Assembly (NCBI GenBank): GCA_028023455.1 | Contig: JAQFVV010000012.1 | Location: 14,152,364-14,216,363, forward strand | Origin: Epiperipatus broadwayi | Taxonomy: Eukaryota; Onychophora; Udeonychophora; Euonychophora; Peripatidae | Length of the DNA stretch: 64,000 bases | Direction of reading: 5' to 3' | Shown here: positions 36,000 to 50,121 of the stretch, one piece after another | Numbering within the stretch: the first letter of the stretch is position 1 | Layout of the letters: every line of letters begins with the position of its first letter | The notes under the pieces: generated by a model | What the model saw: only the letters and a program-made list of their open reading frames with translations | Told to the model about the DNA's origin: nothing | Databases searched by the model: none | Translations under genes and position numbers: made by a program

Positions 36000-38900
36000 A
36001 TATATTAATAATAATTACACATAAACCTTTTCCAACAATTTTATAAATACATAAGCTATAGTGAGGAAATACAAAATAATTTTGTAAATCTAACATCATT
36101 TAAATTTTCTCAAGATCAAAACATTTTGCTAAGTAAAAACATCACTCATACTTATAATTGGTGATAATTTTAAGAAAATATCATTATTCTTATCGAATTA
36201 GCAATATCTCAATAAATGATTAAAAAAAATTAATTGTTAACTAAATCAACATTTGTATGAAAATAAAATTAATAATAAAGATTATAAATATAGAAATCTC
36301 ATTAACAATATTAAGGATATCCGTAATATTGAAAAAAATATGGTATATATTGTACATAAGTGAAACTTTACTTGGCTTAACTATTTATTTATAATTTTCT
36401 GATTTAAAAAAAATGATGATAAAAATAGAAGAAATTAATTAGTTAATGAATAATATAGGATAATAATGTATAGTATTGTAATAATTATTAAATTTTGTAT
36501 GATTACATGTAAATATTTCAGTAGCATGTGGTAGTTAGTTTAATAAGAGATGTAAGATAGTAAGGTTACTTAAAGGAAATATTAGGGATAGTTTAAATGA
36601 ATAAATAGTATTAAATGTATTATAAAGTAACTATTGTCGTGTTCATTTTTAGTTTATAACCTATAAATAAGTTAATATTATGAATAAAGTAAATAGTATC
36701 AATTTGACTTAAAAGTAATATTTAAATTAATCCTAAAGCAGTCAGATAATATTTAAATGTTTAATCTAAATTAGTTTTAACTAGTTAAAAGTCATTTTTG
36801 ATTTAATATTTTTTTAATTTGTAGTTTTTAGACAAGTTATAAGTAGCTAGTAGAGGTCTGGTTAAGAGGTCATCTGTGTGTGTGTGAACATGTACGGAGA
36901 GATATGAAAAAAATGAATAACTAATAATTTAACAACAATATTGATTAAAAACAAATGAATGAATAAAGTGTTATAATTAAATATTTGAAAAAGTACTGAT
37001 AAATAAAACTAGTATAATTTTTTATATTTGTTTCATTTTTTTTTATGTAATATATATTTTTTTAAATATTACATAAGAAACTAATAATTAACTTGTAATT
37101 TAACCGTTAAATCACGTGAATTTCAAATAATTAGATCATTTACGTCAGTGATCAGTTCCAGCTGATTTTAAAAAAAAAATGTTAAAGTTAAAAATAAGAT
37201 AACTTGTATTAATTGGATATTAAAAAGAAATTGACAATTGAGGGAGGGGTAGAAATTAACAGGTTATAAATACAGGACTTTATTCATATTTTATTAAGTG
37301 GTTATTGTGCGGATCCTGAAAAACTTTTTTTTAATAAAAAAAAAAGTTGTAATTTTTTTTTAAATTTTATTATTTTTATTAAAAGCAAAAGTATGTTTAA
37401 AAAGTATATTTAATTGTTCTATTATTATGAATTGCAACTGCTAGAAAAAGGTAATATTTTCTGATATCAACTCTCAATTAAATTTAAAACTGTAGTAACA
37501 AAATGTTTAAAGGAAGTTTTACATCTTTTATCTTATTTATTTATTGCATGACTTTTATCTACTGGAAAATAAAATTAGGATGCGAACCGTTAGTATATAT
37601 ATGGCTAAATATCTTTATTGTACTGAACTATTAAGGTTGGAAGATACTTAGTAATTATCTAATTAAGCTAAAACATAAGCGAGGAAAATTGAAAGACATT
37701 TATATTTTAATTTCATTATAGTTTTAAATGCGTCAATCTCCTTGTTTTAAAATTTATTTAAAGCTGATGTTAAGTCCGAAATTGATTAGTGATATCTGAT
37801 ATTGACTTTAAAATATATTCCTGTGATAAGAATGCTTGTTTCTAAAATAGTTTTAAAAAGAGAAAAATATACTGTCCTAAAATAAGGAAGGATGAATGTT
37901 ATCTGCCAAGTGTTAAGTATAGTTTCGTATTAACTTTGCATATTGTTCAATTTAAAAATGTATTGAATATGATAAATTAATTATCTACCGTTATTAATAA
38001 TGAACTGTTATATTTGCTTTTATTTATATGTAAAGTTGTGATAATTGTTCCTAGCTCCTAAACAGAGGAAATTTTCTAATTGTAAAATAATTCTACTCTT
38101 ATGTTGAGAAGAGTAAGGAAAAATTCTTTGGAAACACACTTTAAAATGTTATATAAGAAGATAATTAAAAAAAAAAAAAAAGCTGTTTTAAAAAAATGTG
38201 TTCTTTTATAAAAGAAATGGAATTGAATAATAAACCTATATTATTGTACATGTAAATCTGGGACCTTATAAAAATGTTCTCAGCTGAAGAATTTGTTTTA
38301 CGCATTATTCTAGTGCCGGCCTATACCTATTCTTATTATTTTAGTATTTTATTATAGTGCTTCTAATTTAATATATCTTTAAAGGAAGAAATTAAAATAA
38401 CTTTGAAGAATTATTAAACGTTTTCTTTTTAGAAATCATTGCCATGCTTATGAATGTTTTGACCAGAAGCTTCGAATACCGTCAGATAAATTATCCTCAA
38501 TAAATTATATACATGTCTAGAATGGAAAAACCAGTACGGAGCTGAAACTATGAACTTAAGTTACTGTATTATTTTTTTTTATTGTCTGTTTTATTGGTTT
38601 TAAAAAAAAGAAACCAGAAAAATATTTATGCTATATATTTTGTTTTAAAATATGTGTAACACTATTAGCATAAATATACCAGGTAAACTAATGTTACAAT
38701 TTTAATCTTAATGGGTTTATTAGAATGAGTAGATAGATATTCTGCCATTATCAAGTAAATTTTATTATATTTGTTAAGCATTTCACAAGTTAATTTCTAT
38801 TTGATAATTTCATTCACAGAGATTTAAATATCTCAGTCTTAGCTTATTTATATGTGGTATGTTTCACTCAGTCTTATTTTAAATCAGCCAAAGAAGTTTA

Positions 38901-41388
38901 TCAGAGAGTTTCCATTCATTTCTTTTTATAAATGCTACATTAATAACTGCAAATATTTTTTATATGCATTGAGAATTAATATTCTTGCATTTAATTTGCA
39001 ATCTTTTAAAAGTACACTAGTCACTATATTTTAGTATTTAATATTTTATTATGTGTGCATTGTGCCTTTGCCTCGAATTTTTGTATGCATTTAATTTTAA
39101 GTAATTCTTATATTAGTCGGTTGACACAGTTTTGCATTGTTGGTCTTACATTGAATATACATGTTGTATTTTTAAAATTCTTAGTGGTAACTTAGTTAGT
39201 TCATGTGAAGTTATGTCTTGTTGTTAATTTAGTATTTGTTAGCCTCATAGCGCTAGGCTTTTTTAATTACTATGAATATGTTTAATGAAGTAGACAAGGT
39301 CCTCCATCCTTATTGTATTGCTTTTCCATGAATTGATAGTGCTTGTGCTCATTGAGGGTTAATGTATACCAGATATTTATATTCCTAGTGATGATTATCA
39401 CATATTTTTGAAGTATTGGAATCCCATGAGAGAGGATCATACTTTCCCAGTGCGTCTTTCCTATTCCTGATGCTCTGTAGACAAGATCCAGGCATCCTAT
39501 TTTCTGCCTCAAAGTTAGGTATTTTGGAAGCCACCACATTCTTATCCAGCTCTGTGGAGCATATATTTTAGCCTATCATTCATGATGAATTAATGCTAGT
39601 TCCACCACAGTAGGTGATGTTGCATTTGTTTTAGTTATGTGATGACAAGATATGTTTGTTTGAGGAACTTTGTTTCTTCAGGTTGTAGATAGCTATTTTA
39701 ATGCTTATAGGTATATCAATGTTTGAATTGTGTTACTATGATAGTTTTATCATCTACAAGCCAACCAACAATAATTTATATTTATTTTTTAAGTATGTTA
39801 AATTATGCATATGGTATAAGTGGCAATCCACACATACTAATTTTAATATGTTCATCCAGATTTTCGCCACTGGATTTGTAAGTCTTTTAAATCTTTAATT
39901 TAAAACACTTAGGGTAATAATTTTATGTGGACAGAATTTATTTAAAAGTATGCAAATGACCTCTGATGAGTGAGTGACCCATATATCTAATTTAGTTTAC
40001 AGTTAGCTAAAGATTTGCTTAAGTATATCACTAGCTATAATATTAGTAATGTTAGTGTAACTAGTGGTAATATTTTTAAAATATATGCTGAATATGCTTA
40101 TTCCAGCTTAGCGTTTGTTAAGCTCAGGGTTATAAATGTAAGCTTCTTGTGTGTTAGTCTGATTGTTAGATAACACTACCATATTATTAAATATACTAAT
40201 ATAAATAGAATTGTGCTTATTAAACTTAGTCTATTTTAATTTAAGTTTAAAGATTTGAAATCTCTGATTGTTAAAAAGAGATTAGAATTTAGTACTAAAT
40301 AGCCTCTGCTTACTCTAGTACGTATTTATTCATCTTATTATTTTATTTGTTGGGATAAACAATTTTAAAAGAGTTTAAGAGGGATATTCAGTAACTGTAG
40401 CCAAAGAAATTGTTTATATTTTTGTAAATTTAAAAAAAAAAAAAAAGTTTAAAAGTCAAAATATTTGTAGAAAGATTCTATCGCTATATTGGCAATGTGT
40501 ATAGTAAAATTTGGTTTGTAAATATTTTCTTATATTATTCTTAATAACAAACCATATTATTGTTATTTCAAAAAGTTTTGTTTCTGTTTGTTTTACTTTT
40601 ATATGAAAATATTATTGTCTTGAGTTCCAGAGTTCATAAAATCTTGAGTTCAAAAGTTCATAAACATATAATAAAATATATAAAATATATTTTGATACTG
40701 GTTTAAATTATAAAGCCATGCTAATTTAAGTGATTCTCAGATTGAATCACAGTAACAGATAATTACATTATATCAGATACTTAATTAAATGCTCATTTAA
40801 AAATTGATTTTTAAGTTATCAGTATGTCTTCGCAGACTGAAGATTATTCAATATGAGATAAGGAATATTAGTGCTTCAGAAGAATATTTACTATTTTCTA
40901 TTTTAAAAGCTGCACATTGTCTATCATCATCTTTATTTTAAAATTTTATAATCCATCTGCATTTAAGGTCTTTAATAGGTTGTTTGTGAGTATGGGGAAA
41001 GGCATAAAAAGTACCCTTGCCCTTTTTCTTGCTCGAGTAATAGCTTGGGTAATAGGCCATTATTAATTTAAATTTAAATTGATTCATTAAATTTTTAAAT
41101 TAATATTTGTTTTGTTTATTGGTCAGCCAAGATATCACTCACTTGTTTATTCATCTTAGCAATTATTTATTAGGCAATTTAAACTTTTAGTTTTGCACAA
41201 GAGTTTTAGTTTTAGAATCCCTAAGATTGTTTACTCTTGTGGCCTTGTTAGTTTTAATTTAGTAGGATAATCCTTCCAAACAAAATATAATTATTCTTAT
41301 TCAGAGTCTATGATCTGATGGTAGGCCAATTCTAATAACCATTAACTAATGATTTAAATTATCTTTTGTATTGTTTAGTGGTAGATTA
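36000..41388. other. Long intron stretch, no supported feature
   Basis: AT-rich, with A- and T-runs. A less AT-rich 85-codon minus-strand frame at 39539-39282 (Leu-Asp-Leu-Val-Tyr-Arg-Ala-Ser-Gly-Ile-Gly-Lys-Thr) is not a family I can name and lacks splice support. No RNA gene was seen. Confidence 0.4.
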
Positions 41389-41830
41389 TTAATAGGCCAT
41401 AAGGGTTATATTTCCATTGGTAGTGGATTTGGTTTCTATCCAATTATTCATATCTGGATTATCATCTCTTTTCTTAAATTTATTGTAACTCCACAGAGCC
41501 CAGTCATTAAGAGTCTCTAATAATAATTCTCTTGCTTCATCTCCCTCTTTTATCTTTCTCATCTCTCTCTCATTTCTTATCTTCATCCTCTACTAATACT
41601 TCACTCTCTTCCTCTTCATTTTCTCTCTATCTCATCTTCTTTCATCTCCCTCATTTATCTTCACCACCTCATCTTTCTATCTCTTCATTTCATCTCATAT
41701 CTCTCATCTTATCTTCATATTCCTCTTCTCATCTTCATCATCTCATCTCTCTTTTTCCCATATTTTCCTTTCTTCACCTTACCCTCCCTCTCTCTTCTTT
41801 CTCTTTGGTTACAATATATATATATAAAGG
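41389..41830 (-). pseudogene. Gag-like relic with Glu/Arg-rich tract
   Basis: The minus-strand frame 41586-41389 reads a charged start, then Asp-Glu-Ala-Arg-Glu-Leu-Leu-Leu-Glu-Thr-Leu-Asn-Asp-Trp-Ala-Leu-Trp-Ser-Tyr. Upstream on that strand, 41830-41587 is almost pure purine (Glu/Arg/Lys codons: a run of GAG, GAA, AGA and ATG) with stops. This looks like a decayed retroelement Gag or a purine-rich microsatellite fused to coding sequence. The Ser/Leu/His-rich + strand frame at 41532-41912 is the shadow of the tract. Confidence 0.4.
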
Positions 41831-42687
41831 CAATAGATTAATTATTATATATTATCAAGATTATATTGATGGAATAGAATATAAAATAAAGAAGGATATG
41901 ATAAATTTCTAAAAGACCCTACACTATTACAACAAATATATAAAAGTGCTTAATAAAATGAAAGCTTATAAAATTATTAATATAACTCAATATAAATTAT
42001 TGTATCCTTATAAAAATCCATATCTTTTTATAAAAGTTAAAATTCATATAGATGATAATCCATTAAGATTATTATTCAGTTTTAGTGATCTTATTTTTCA
42101 GAAATTTTGTAAATATTTAAATAAATTGATGGACATTTTAGAATCTGGAGAATTTTCTATAAAAAATATAGATAATATTCTAAACAAATTAAAAAATATA
42201 AAATTGCTGAGAAACCAAAGTCTTTTTACAATGAATCTTGAAAAAATGTATCCAAGTATTCCAAGATTAAAGATATACAAATATTAAAAAAATTTCAATC
42301 AATGTATAAATAATATAAAACATAAGTATTATAGAAAAGGATTTAGCATTAATATATAACAGTTTATATTTTAAATAAAATCATGAATTTTGGAATATAC
42401 ATAAATGATGGGTTGTGCAATTATTGTCTTAAAATCATCAATATTTTTAAATGAATTAGAAACTGTTATAATTAAAAAAAAGCATTAGTCAAGAAATAAT
42501 ACATTATTTTAGATGTGATGATAATATATGTAATGTTAAATTTACAAAAATAGAATAAAAATTATTTCTATAGATTCACAAGCGTGAATACAAAAGATTG
42601 CTGTTATTAAACATTTTTATAGTAATAATTAAATATAATACAAATAAAAATGTAGCTAGTTTATAAAAGAATCAGATATAACCATAT

Positions 42688-42911
42688 TAGACCTGCTGTG
42701 ACTTTTCATATTCGTATCAATCCACTAATGACTTTGAAATCTTGTGATTTGACCAAAATAATGTGTACATGGATTTTATAAACAAAGATATTTTTGCAAA
42801 AATTTACGAAAATAACGTGTATATGATTTTTTTGTACATGATATTTTCCCAAGATTTACAAAGTTATTGGCAGGTTGCTATGAATGTGAAAAGTCGCAGC
42901 AGGTCTTATAT
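42688..42911. mobile_element. TIR element (MITE), about 224 bp
   Basis: AGACCTGCTGTGACTTTTCA at the left mirrors GAAAAGTCGCAGCAGGTCTTATA at the right. The inverted ends are about 38 bp with few mismatches, and partial mirroring continues inward (AATGTGTACATGGAT against TGTACATGATAT). AT-rich flanks leave the TSD ambiguous. Confidence 0.65.
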
Positions 42912-45900
42912 GTGTTCTGTGTCACAGGACTAATACAAACTAAAAATTATTTTTAAGCAATTAATATGAGATGCTGTTAAGCAAAAAGCCATAAAATCCG
43001 GTAAATTTCAACAGCAATTAATACGAGATGCCAACTCAACTAGCCGTGTAGTGATTGGTCAATTAGTGGATATCAAATTACTATTAACTAATGGATAAAA
43101 AAATCCAGATTAATCTTATTCTGATGAATATATCTGATTATACAAATAAAATATGATTTCTGCAGATGCCAAGTTTATAGTTTCTTTATCTCAAGATGAT
43201 GTGTTAACATATGTCAAGTATTCATGGAATATGAAAATGAAAATTACACAAATTTTATTTTGATTATTAATTCTATGGAAAGATTATAAAGATAGTTTTT
43301 CACCCAGTTTTATGTAAAGGATGGAAAATATTTTATTTAATGGAAAAAAAAAACAGTAATTGTATAACTATTTTTTTCTCCCCTGTAATTTTAAGGCTAT
43401 TGTTAGAATATATTATTTTTTAAATATTTTGTGAATTATATATGATAATATTAATTGAAAAAAAATTGCTAAGTTTTATTATGTTGGACATAAAGTATCA
43501 GTGTTGCAGAGCAACTTCTCATAATTGCTTCTTTACGATCATAAAACATTTTCCAAGTTTCTATTTTGATCAAAAAAATCCTTTCAAAATAGCAGTTGTC
43601 CACTAGAAAATAACATTTAAAAAATGTTGAATAGAAAAACTGGAGCCATCATGGCATGAATTCATTTGGTTTAGAGACTACAGATCTGAAATAATATCTT
43701 TAATTCATTACATTTCACTGATGGAATTTATCATAATGTTTTGTTATTTTTTTTTACAAAATTTTATTTTCATTAATAAAATGAAAGCAGTTTAAAATAT
43801 CATGAAAACAAAATACTTGTATACTACCATACTCAAATAAATTAAAATTGGCAGCCTAAATTATCTTTCTATATCTTGAAAAAATCTTAAAAAACAACTA
43901 AATAAGATATAAACAAATGATATCCTAAATTTTTAATGACTTATACAACTTTTGGAAAACAAAGAAATGAAACTTAGCTTTAAAGACCAAATTTGTACTG
44001 CAAAAAAAGCAAAATTATTTTTTATTATTATGAGTCCTGGCATATGAGGATTAAATCTTTTAGCATAAGATACTTTACATTGATTCACATTAGAATTATA
44101 GAATCTATTATTCTGGAATCTTAAAAATGTGTGCTGGAAATTGAATTCTTTTATATTCAAATTATCAATTAAAATAATTAATCTTTATTAAATGCTTTAA
44201 CTCTGTGAACAGTTATGAAAATGCACTCATGGTAGTACTTGAAAAATTACGAAATTGTTTGTTCACAAAAAAGGAAGCTAATCATTGAAACTAAGACACA
44301 AATATCAAAACTGATTATACCGTGCAAGAATTGTGAAGATGTCTGCAGCTAAAATAATGATTGCATCATAGTACAACTTTTCAGAAACATTTCAGTAAAA
44401 GAGCATCTAAATTCAAATCACATTCAGTCAAATTTTTTCACTTTATAAATAGGTATTTTGATTATATGAATGAAATAAATGAACTCTGAGAATTCTAGAA
44501 ATAATTTTTAGAAGTTAAAATTGGGGCAGGATTAATTTGCATGAAATAATAATACACCTACAAGAAATCATCTTTATTTTTTTCCACCAAAAACACAATC
44601 AATCTATGGAATTAAAATGTATATATCGAAATGATTTCAGTAATTGAAGAAGTAATTGTGAAAATATGTAAGTGTAATTAGAGCCAGCCTGAGAATCACA
44701 CTAGGTCCTATATTTATCAAGATCCCACACCTCTGCATGATCTCCGCTTTCTGCTGAAAGTCAAAAAAATGTTTTATTCCATTTCCTTTTTCTACCAAAA
44801 TTGTGTAATTTGAAGGCCCTATCATGTTGAAGTAATGCAATTGTAGACACTGGTTGTGTAATGATGTAGCTTTTTCAGCTACATATATTGTGTATGCTTA
44901 AATATTTCACAATGATCTGGACATGTTGATGTGAAATCAGCATAGATCAAGAATGATCCTCTTCATTAGAAATTTTATCTATTCAATCAGAATTCACAAA
45001 AAAAAAAATTACAGCAATGTTATTAACAAATTTGTAATAAAACATTCAAGGAAATAAAATATAATTTTTTGCATTATATGTATTTTATTTTGTGTTCTCA
45101 AATATTCATTCAATGAAATTCCACAAAGCCGTATTTATAATTTATAAATAATCATAAATAAGTAATTATTTATACATTATAAGTATTAATTTGTGCAATT
45201 TCATTTTGAGTAAACAAGAAAATACATATAATGCAAAAAATTATATTTTATTTTCTTAAATGTTTTTTTTTTTAGCAAATTCTCATTCTTGATTTGATCA
45301 TAATAATTGTAAAGCAATATATTTATTTTGCAAATAAGAATTTTTAAAAAATATCTAAGTATTTTATATTGAGTAAAAGGCACCCTGCCCCCATATGAAA
45401 CCGGGCCTCGCTTTCTCAGGCCAGCTCTGGTGCTAATGCAGGTTTATAATCAAGTGTTATAAATCAAGAAAATACAAGCACACTGCTGATTATATAAGTA
45501 TTGCTCACATAAAAAGAGATTTAATAATTGATGATCATTTAACAGAAAAATTATTGAAGCTGTGGCTACTTTAAAAGTTTTCATGAAAGAAATTAATTTT
45601 AGGTGCATTTTATAGCAATTTAGAAAGGAGAATGATACTCTATGATCACTTAAATCTCATTATTATTCTAATGATAAATAAGATCCTGAAAAATCTAAAC
45701 AGAATGGATAAGAAAGTCTGAAATAAGACTTTTAAAATAACTTAATTTTTGCCTATTCCAACAGGCAACTTATAATAAATTCTCAAATAAATATCTATCA
45801 ATTTTGTCAATAAATTTTTCAAATAAAATAATAAAAAAAGTTTTACTAAATTGCTAGTTATAGCCAAATGACTTTGCACTCCACTATATAAAAAATCTGA

Positions 45901-47734
45901 AAACTAAATAAGCAAATTTTTGAGAAACTTTTTCAATCCTGGATTTAGAACCTGAAGAAATTAGTGTATCTATTAAATGAATAATAATCAGTCAACTAAA
46001 TATTAATTAACAATACTTAATGATAGCAGCTGTCCGATTAATTTAAATCAGTAATAATAATGTAAAGTGTAACTGAGGAAATGTATGGTTTTAAAGATTT
46101 TCACTACACTATGAATATTTTCAAATCAAAAGTTAATGCTAAATATCAGTAAAATTCACCATGTCAAACAGATAGATTACTAGCAAATAATAAATCTATG
46201 AACATTTTACTAAAATCATTTGACAGCTTTCAGATTGACAAATAAAAGAATATTTAACAAATGCAGAGGGGGAAAAAATGTGATACTATATGCTTAAAAA
46301 AAAAAATTAACAATCAAGAAAATCAAAATTTTATTTTCAGTCTTTTAAAAAATGTTTTAACTTATGGAGTTGTGTAAATAAAAAAAATAGCAATTATAAA
46401 AAATTTTCCAACTATTAATGATAAAGAGTTATGTATAAATTAAAAGGATTTTATTAGGGGAAAAAAATAGATATTTTACATCAAATTGACTTTACATGTT
46501 TTACTAAATACTTTTTGTATTAGTTTTTCCTCATTCAGTCATTCATATTTTAATTAGAATTTATTTTAATATAAAACTAACTTATTCAGGTTAAATAGTT
46601 GATAGTTATAAACACTCTCAAATTAAGGATATTTTTCAAAGACAAAATATTATCAACATCTATCTTCAAGGTTTGAGAGAATGATTAAAAGACTTCAAAT
46701 TTATCCAATCAACTTCTGATATTCAGTAGCAAATGCAAGAAATAAATTTGTAAAATGCTCCATTTAGTGGCAAATGTTTGAGTAAAAATGAGCAAATTAA
46801 GTTTAAAGAGTGTTATTAAGAAATATTTAACAAGTCTTGGGTTTTCAAATCAGCCTTAGGTACCATTAGTATATTATGATTATTATTTACTTAGCTATTA
46901 ATTAATAAAACATTAAGCATATAAAAAAATTCCATATATTAAACAAAGTATCATCTGATTTTTAAACCAACATTTCTATTTTAGTCATTAACTGCTAGAT
47001 TTTGGCAATGCATGTAATATCCAACTAACTTGAGTTTGATTAAAAACATACTTCATTTTCAGTCTCTATATAGATGGTAATGAGAAAATTCTGCAGAACC
47101 AAAATGTGACATTTTCTCATAAAATCAACATCTTACTTAACACCAGTCTATTCTTTTGTAGCAATGTGAGTCATATTTTCAAGAATAAAGTATTCTGTAA
47201 CTACTCATCTAGATACCTTTGCTAATACTGTTTAGGTAAACTGCATCATTACTTACCCAAAAAGAATTTGTTCATGTGCATTATGAAAAATGGATTACTT
47301 TCACCTAAAATTAAATGATATATTTGTGTTTGACTATTTATCTAACCACTTCTCACCCAAAATCTTATGAATTTAACTAAACTCTCCTCATTTGTAATAG
47401 TATAAATCTAGAATAATTGAATAAAAATATATATCTTTTATTTCTGGTAAATTAGTTGATCAACCATACAACATCTATTGAACTAACAATTTTCTTTATA
47501 ATGATACTTCTCTTGTAAACTATAATGACCATTCTATATCTAACCAATTTAATTTGAAATTTTAAACTTCAATCATCTTGAATTACAAGTATTACTATGA
47601 AGTTAAGGTTTAAATTTCTTCAGAATGCAATGGTATTGGATGGAAATGATTGTGAAAAGAACATTGATGAAGTGAATTTTCCTCTTGCCCAATCCAGTAA
47701 TTGGATCCTTAAATGGTATACTTATTTAAATCTT
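42912..47734. other. Intron stretch, no supported feature
   Basis: AT-rich background. Short minus-strand frames (43933-44160, 44637-44840, 45201-45383) show no domain and no splice context. A small GC-rich patch at 45380-45440 stands out but is not identified. Confidence 0.4.
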
Positions 47735-47748
47735 CATATGTTCTTTGA
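47735..47748. repeat. Target-site duplication, left, of composite PLE
   Basis: CATATGTTCTTTGA, repeated exactly at 55485-55498, at the outer edges of the three-copy PLE array. Confidence 0.7.
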
Positions 47749-50121
47749 AATAGGTAAATTATTTACTTCATTGGATAATAACATACAGTACATATAAGTG
47801 TGTAACCACAGACAATGAAGCTAGTCTGATCTTAGAATTAAAAGTGCAATTTTAATTTAGCTAAGGGCTTTCGAGAGACCTTTCTCTCATAATCATAGCT
47901 ACTAATAGTCTAAAAACCATGTTTTCGTAAGTGTTTTATGCAAATTGCTTACAGCTGCCATTTCTGGGAAAGAGCAAAGCAGGCCTCCCTTTTATTAATG
48001 GCTTTGGAGTCCTTGCTATGTGGAATGCTTCTAATTTTGCATTTAGAGTTGTGTCTTAGCACACACAATGCTGGCATTGGCTGGCTGAAATATGTGGCCT
48101 GTTGTTCTTTCATGTTCAGCAAAGATGGGGTTGTATATTTTTTGTTTTGTGATAAACGTATTTATGCTAAGCAACTCTATTAGCGATGTTGGTTTTCGAT
48201 TCCCCATAATATATGGGTTGGCAGTTATTTTGTGTAAAAGTCATCTTATGCACAACTTATGGGGTGATATCTGGAGTGATCTTATCTTTAGCATTATTGA
48301 TGTCTGTTAGTATTGGGGGGGGCATAAAATGTGATTGTGAAGTCATTGGATAGTTTTTTAGTAAGGTATTTGACTAGTGGTTGAATATATGGGATAAGTA
48401 TTCTAGGTTTGCTATCGTTCATTTTATTTTGATTGATTTTACTGAAAAATTTATTCACTTTTTTTTTATTTATAGAGGCTTGTGAGTGTATTGGTTAAGA
48501 TTAGTTCTTTTATCTGCATCATACTTACACAATTTGTGATTTCTGTTTAGAAATTACGATAAGCTGGCTAGTGTGTGGGAAAAGGGTGCATACGAAGTAG
48601 AGTGTGTTACTCCCCATACATCAGTTGGCTTAATGATCATATTGTAATCAAGCTGCTTTTGATTTCTGCCTATGCTTATATTTAGGTATTTAATGTTGTG
48701 TGTTTGATTTTCTGCTGTATGAGTATACATAAGGCTGGTACTGTTTTGAAGGCTGGTGTATAGATCTGTAATGACTTTGTTTGGTGCAGCAATGAATATG
48801 TCATCTACTTATACATATTTAAGATATATGATAGGTGGAGTAGAACTGAAGAATTTGGGTAATATTTGCTTCTCATGGTAGTCAAGTACTATACTAGTGA
48901 TGATGCACTGAGTGGAAATCCCATTGGCCAGCCATTGAGCATTTTATATTTGTTTCTGAAAGTTGCAATTATAATTTGGTCAAGCCATATTAGGAAATTA
49001 TGAATGAATTTTGTATGTGAGGGGGGGGGGGCAATCACTTGCTATGAGAGAATTGTTGGTGATTTTTGTTGATTGTTCATGGTTGATTGATCCATATGAC
49101 TCTATAATATCACATGTTGCTAATTTGAAATTTGCTGGAATGATTGCATGTTTAATTTTTTCCACACATGTGAGTGATGAGATAATGGTGTATTCTCCAA
49201 AACTTAGACTGTCTATAAGTAATCTGTTGACCAGTGTGACTGTGTTAAAGTATTGAGCAGTACCAAAATCCAGCATTAGTCTAAGAGGTTTATCAGGCTT
49301 ATGTGACTTAATATTTGTGAATATTCTAGGGGGAGATGAGGTTGACAGGTATATGTGCATGTACATTACGATGTGTGTGCAAAATTTATGCAGTGAATTT
49401 ATCTCGATTCAGCTGTTGAAATTGTTTAACTGTGTGAATTTTAATTTTTCAATTTGGGTGTTAATTTTATCAATATACTTTTCTGTTGCCCTTATCTTCC
49501 TTCAAGAAGGTTATAGAGCGGTCTGATAAGAATTATCTGGCTGCAGAAATCTTTTGATGCCATGTATTATTGTATCTGTTAATATGTTTGGGCATTATGG
49601 CTTTGATGCCGACAGTAATTGCTTCCTTTAATACGTTATTTATTAGTGTAGCTTCAACATCTGCAATGATTTCCAATCTGGTATTCTTCCATCTTCCTCC
49701 AATGAATTTAGGGCCCAGTTTGAGGACTTTTTTCATTTCTTTTGGGATATTGATATTTGTGAGATTTATGTACGCATTGTGCATATCTATATTTAATTTG
49801 ATGTTTTGTTTTTTTGAGAGAAATTTGATTTTATTATTGAATTTATGCTTTAGTAATTGCATGCGTTTATTACATTTCTTGGTGACATACTGTGGGATTG
49901 TACAATTCTGTTTAAATATTCCATTTTTTCATTTCTTTTTTAAAGCCTTTCTGCATCTGCTGATTATGGAAATGAGTAGCTATCTTTGTAGGTGTGTTTT
50001 AATTTTGTTGTAGTTGAAGATAGTTCTGTTTATATGTATTATACAGCAGTTAAGTGTAATTTTCTGTTCTGCTTACAAATTTCAATTCTTTGCTGGAATG
50101 AAAATTGATATTCCAGTAGAA
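47749..50121 (-). pseudogene. PLE copy A: RT plus GIY-YIG, broken
   Basis: On the minus strand, frame 49862-49533 encodes the N-terminal linker (His-Lys-Phe-Asn-Asn-Lys, Leu-Gly-Pro-Lys-Phe-Ile-Gly-Gly-Arg-Trp). Frame 49366-48998 encodes the first RT blocks (Lys-Pro-Leu-Arg-Leu-Met-Leu-Asp-Phe-Gly, Leu-Ala-Thr-Cys-Asp-Ile-Ile-Glu-Ser-Tyr-Gly). The YVDD region near 48800 has an inserted base. The GIY-YIG part lies at about 48300-47940. Many frameshifts; inactive. The 3' end carries a hammerhead-like motif. Confidence 0.8.
47858..47902 (-). ncRNA. Hammerhead-ribozyme-like motif, PLE copy A
   Basis: On the minus strand: TATGA, then a stem GAGAG...CTCTC, then GAAA, then a 3-bp stem AGC...GCT closing before TA. 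This gives helix II, the GAAA strand, helix III and the cleavage-site TA in correct order. The first core strand reads ATTATGA rather than the consensus CTGATGA, so activity is doubtful. Confidence 0.4.

Noticed and set aside
41532-41912. 126-codon Ser/Leu/His-rich frame
   Set aside because: Reads a polypyrimidine tract whose complement is the purine-rich Gag-like relic.
45380-45440. GC-rich patch considered as an RNA gene
   Set aside because: No cloverleaf or internal promoter boxes could be drawn.
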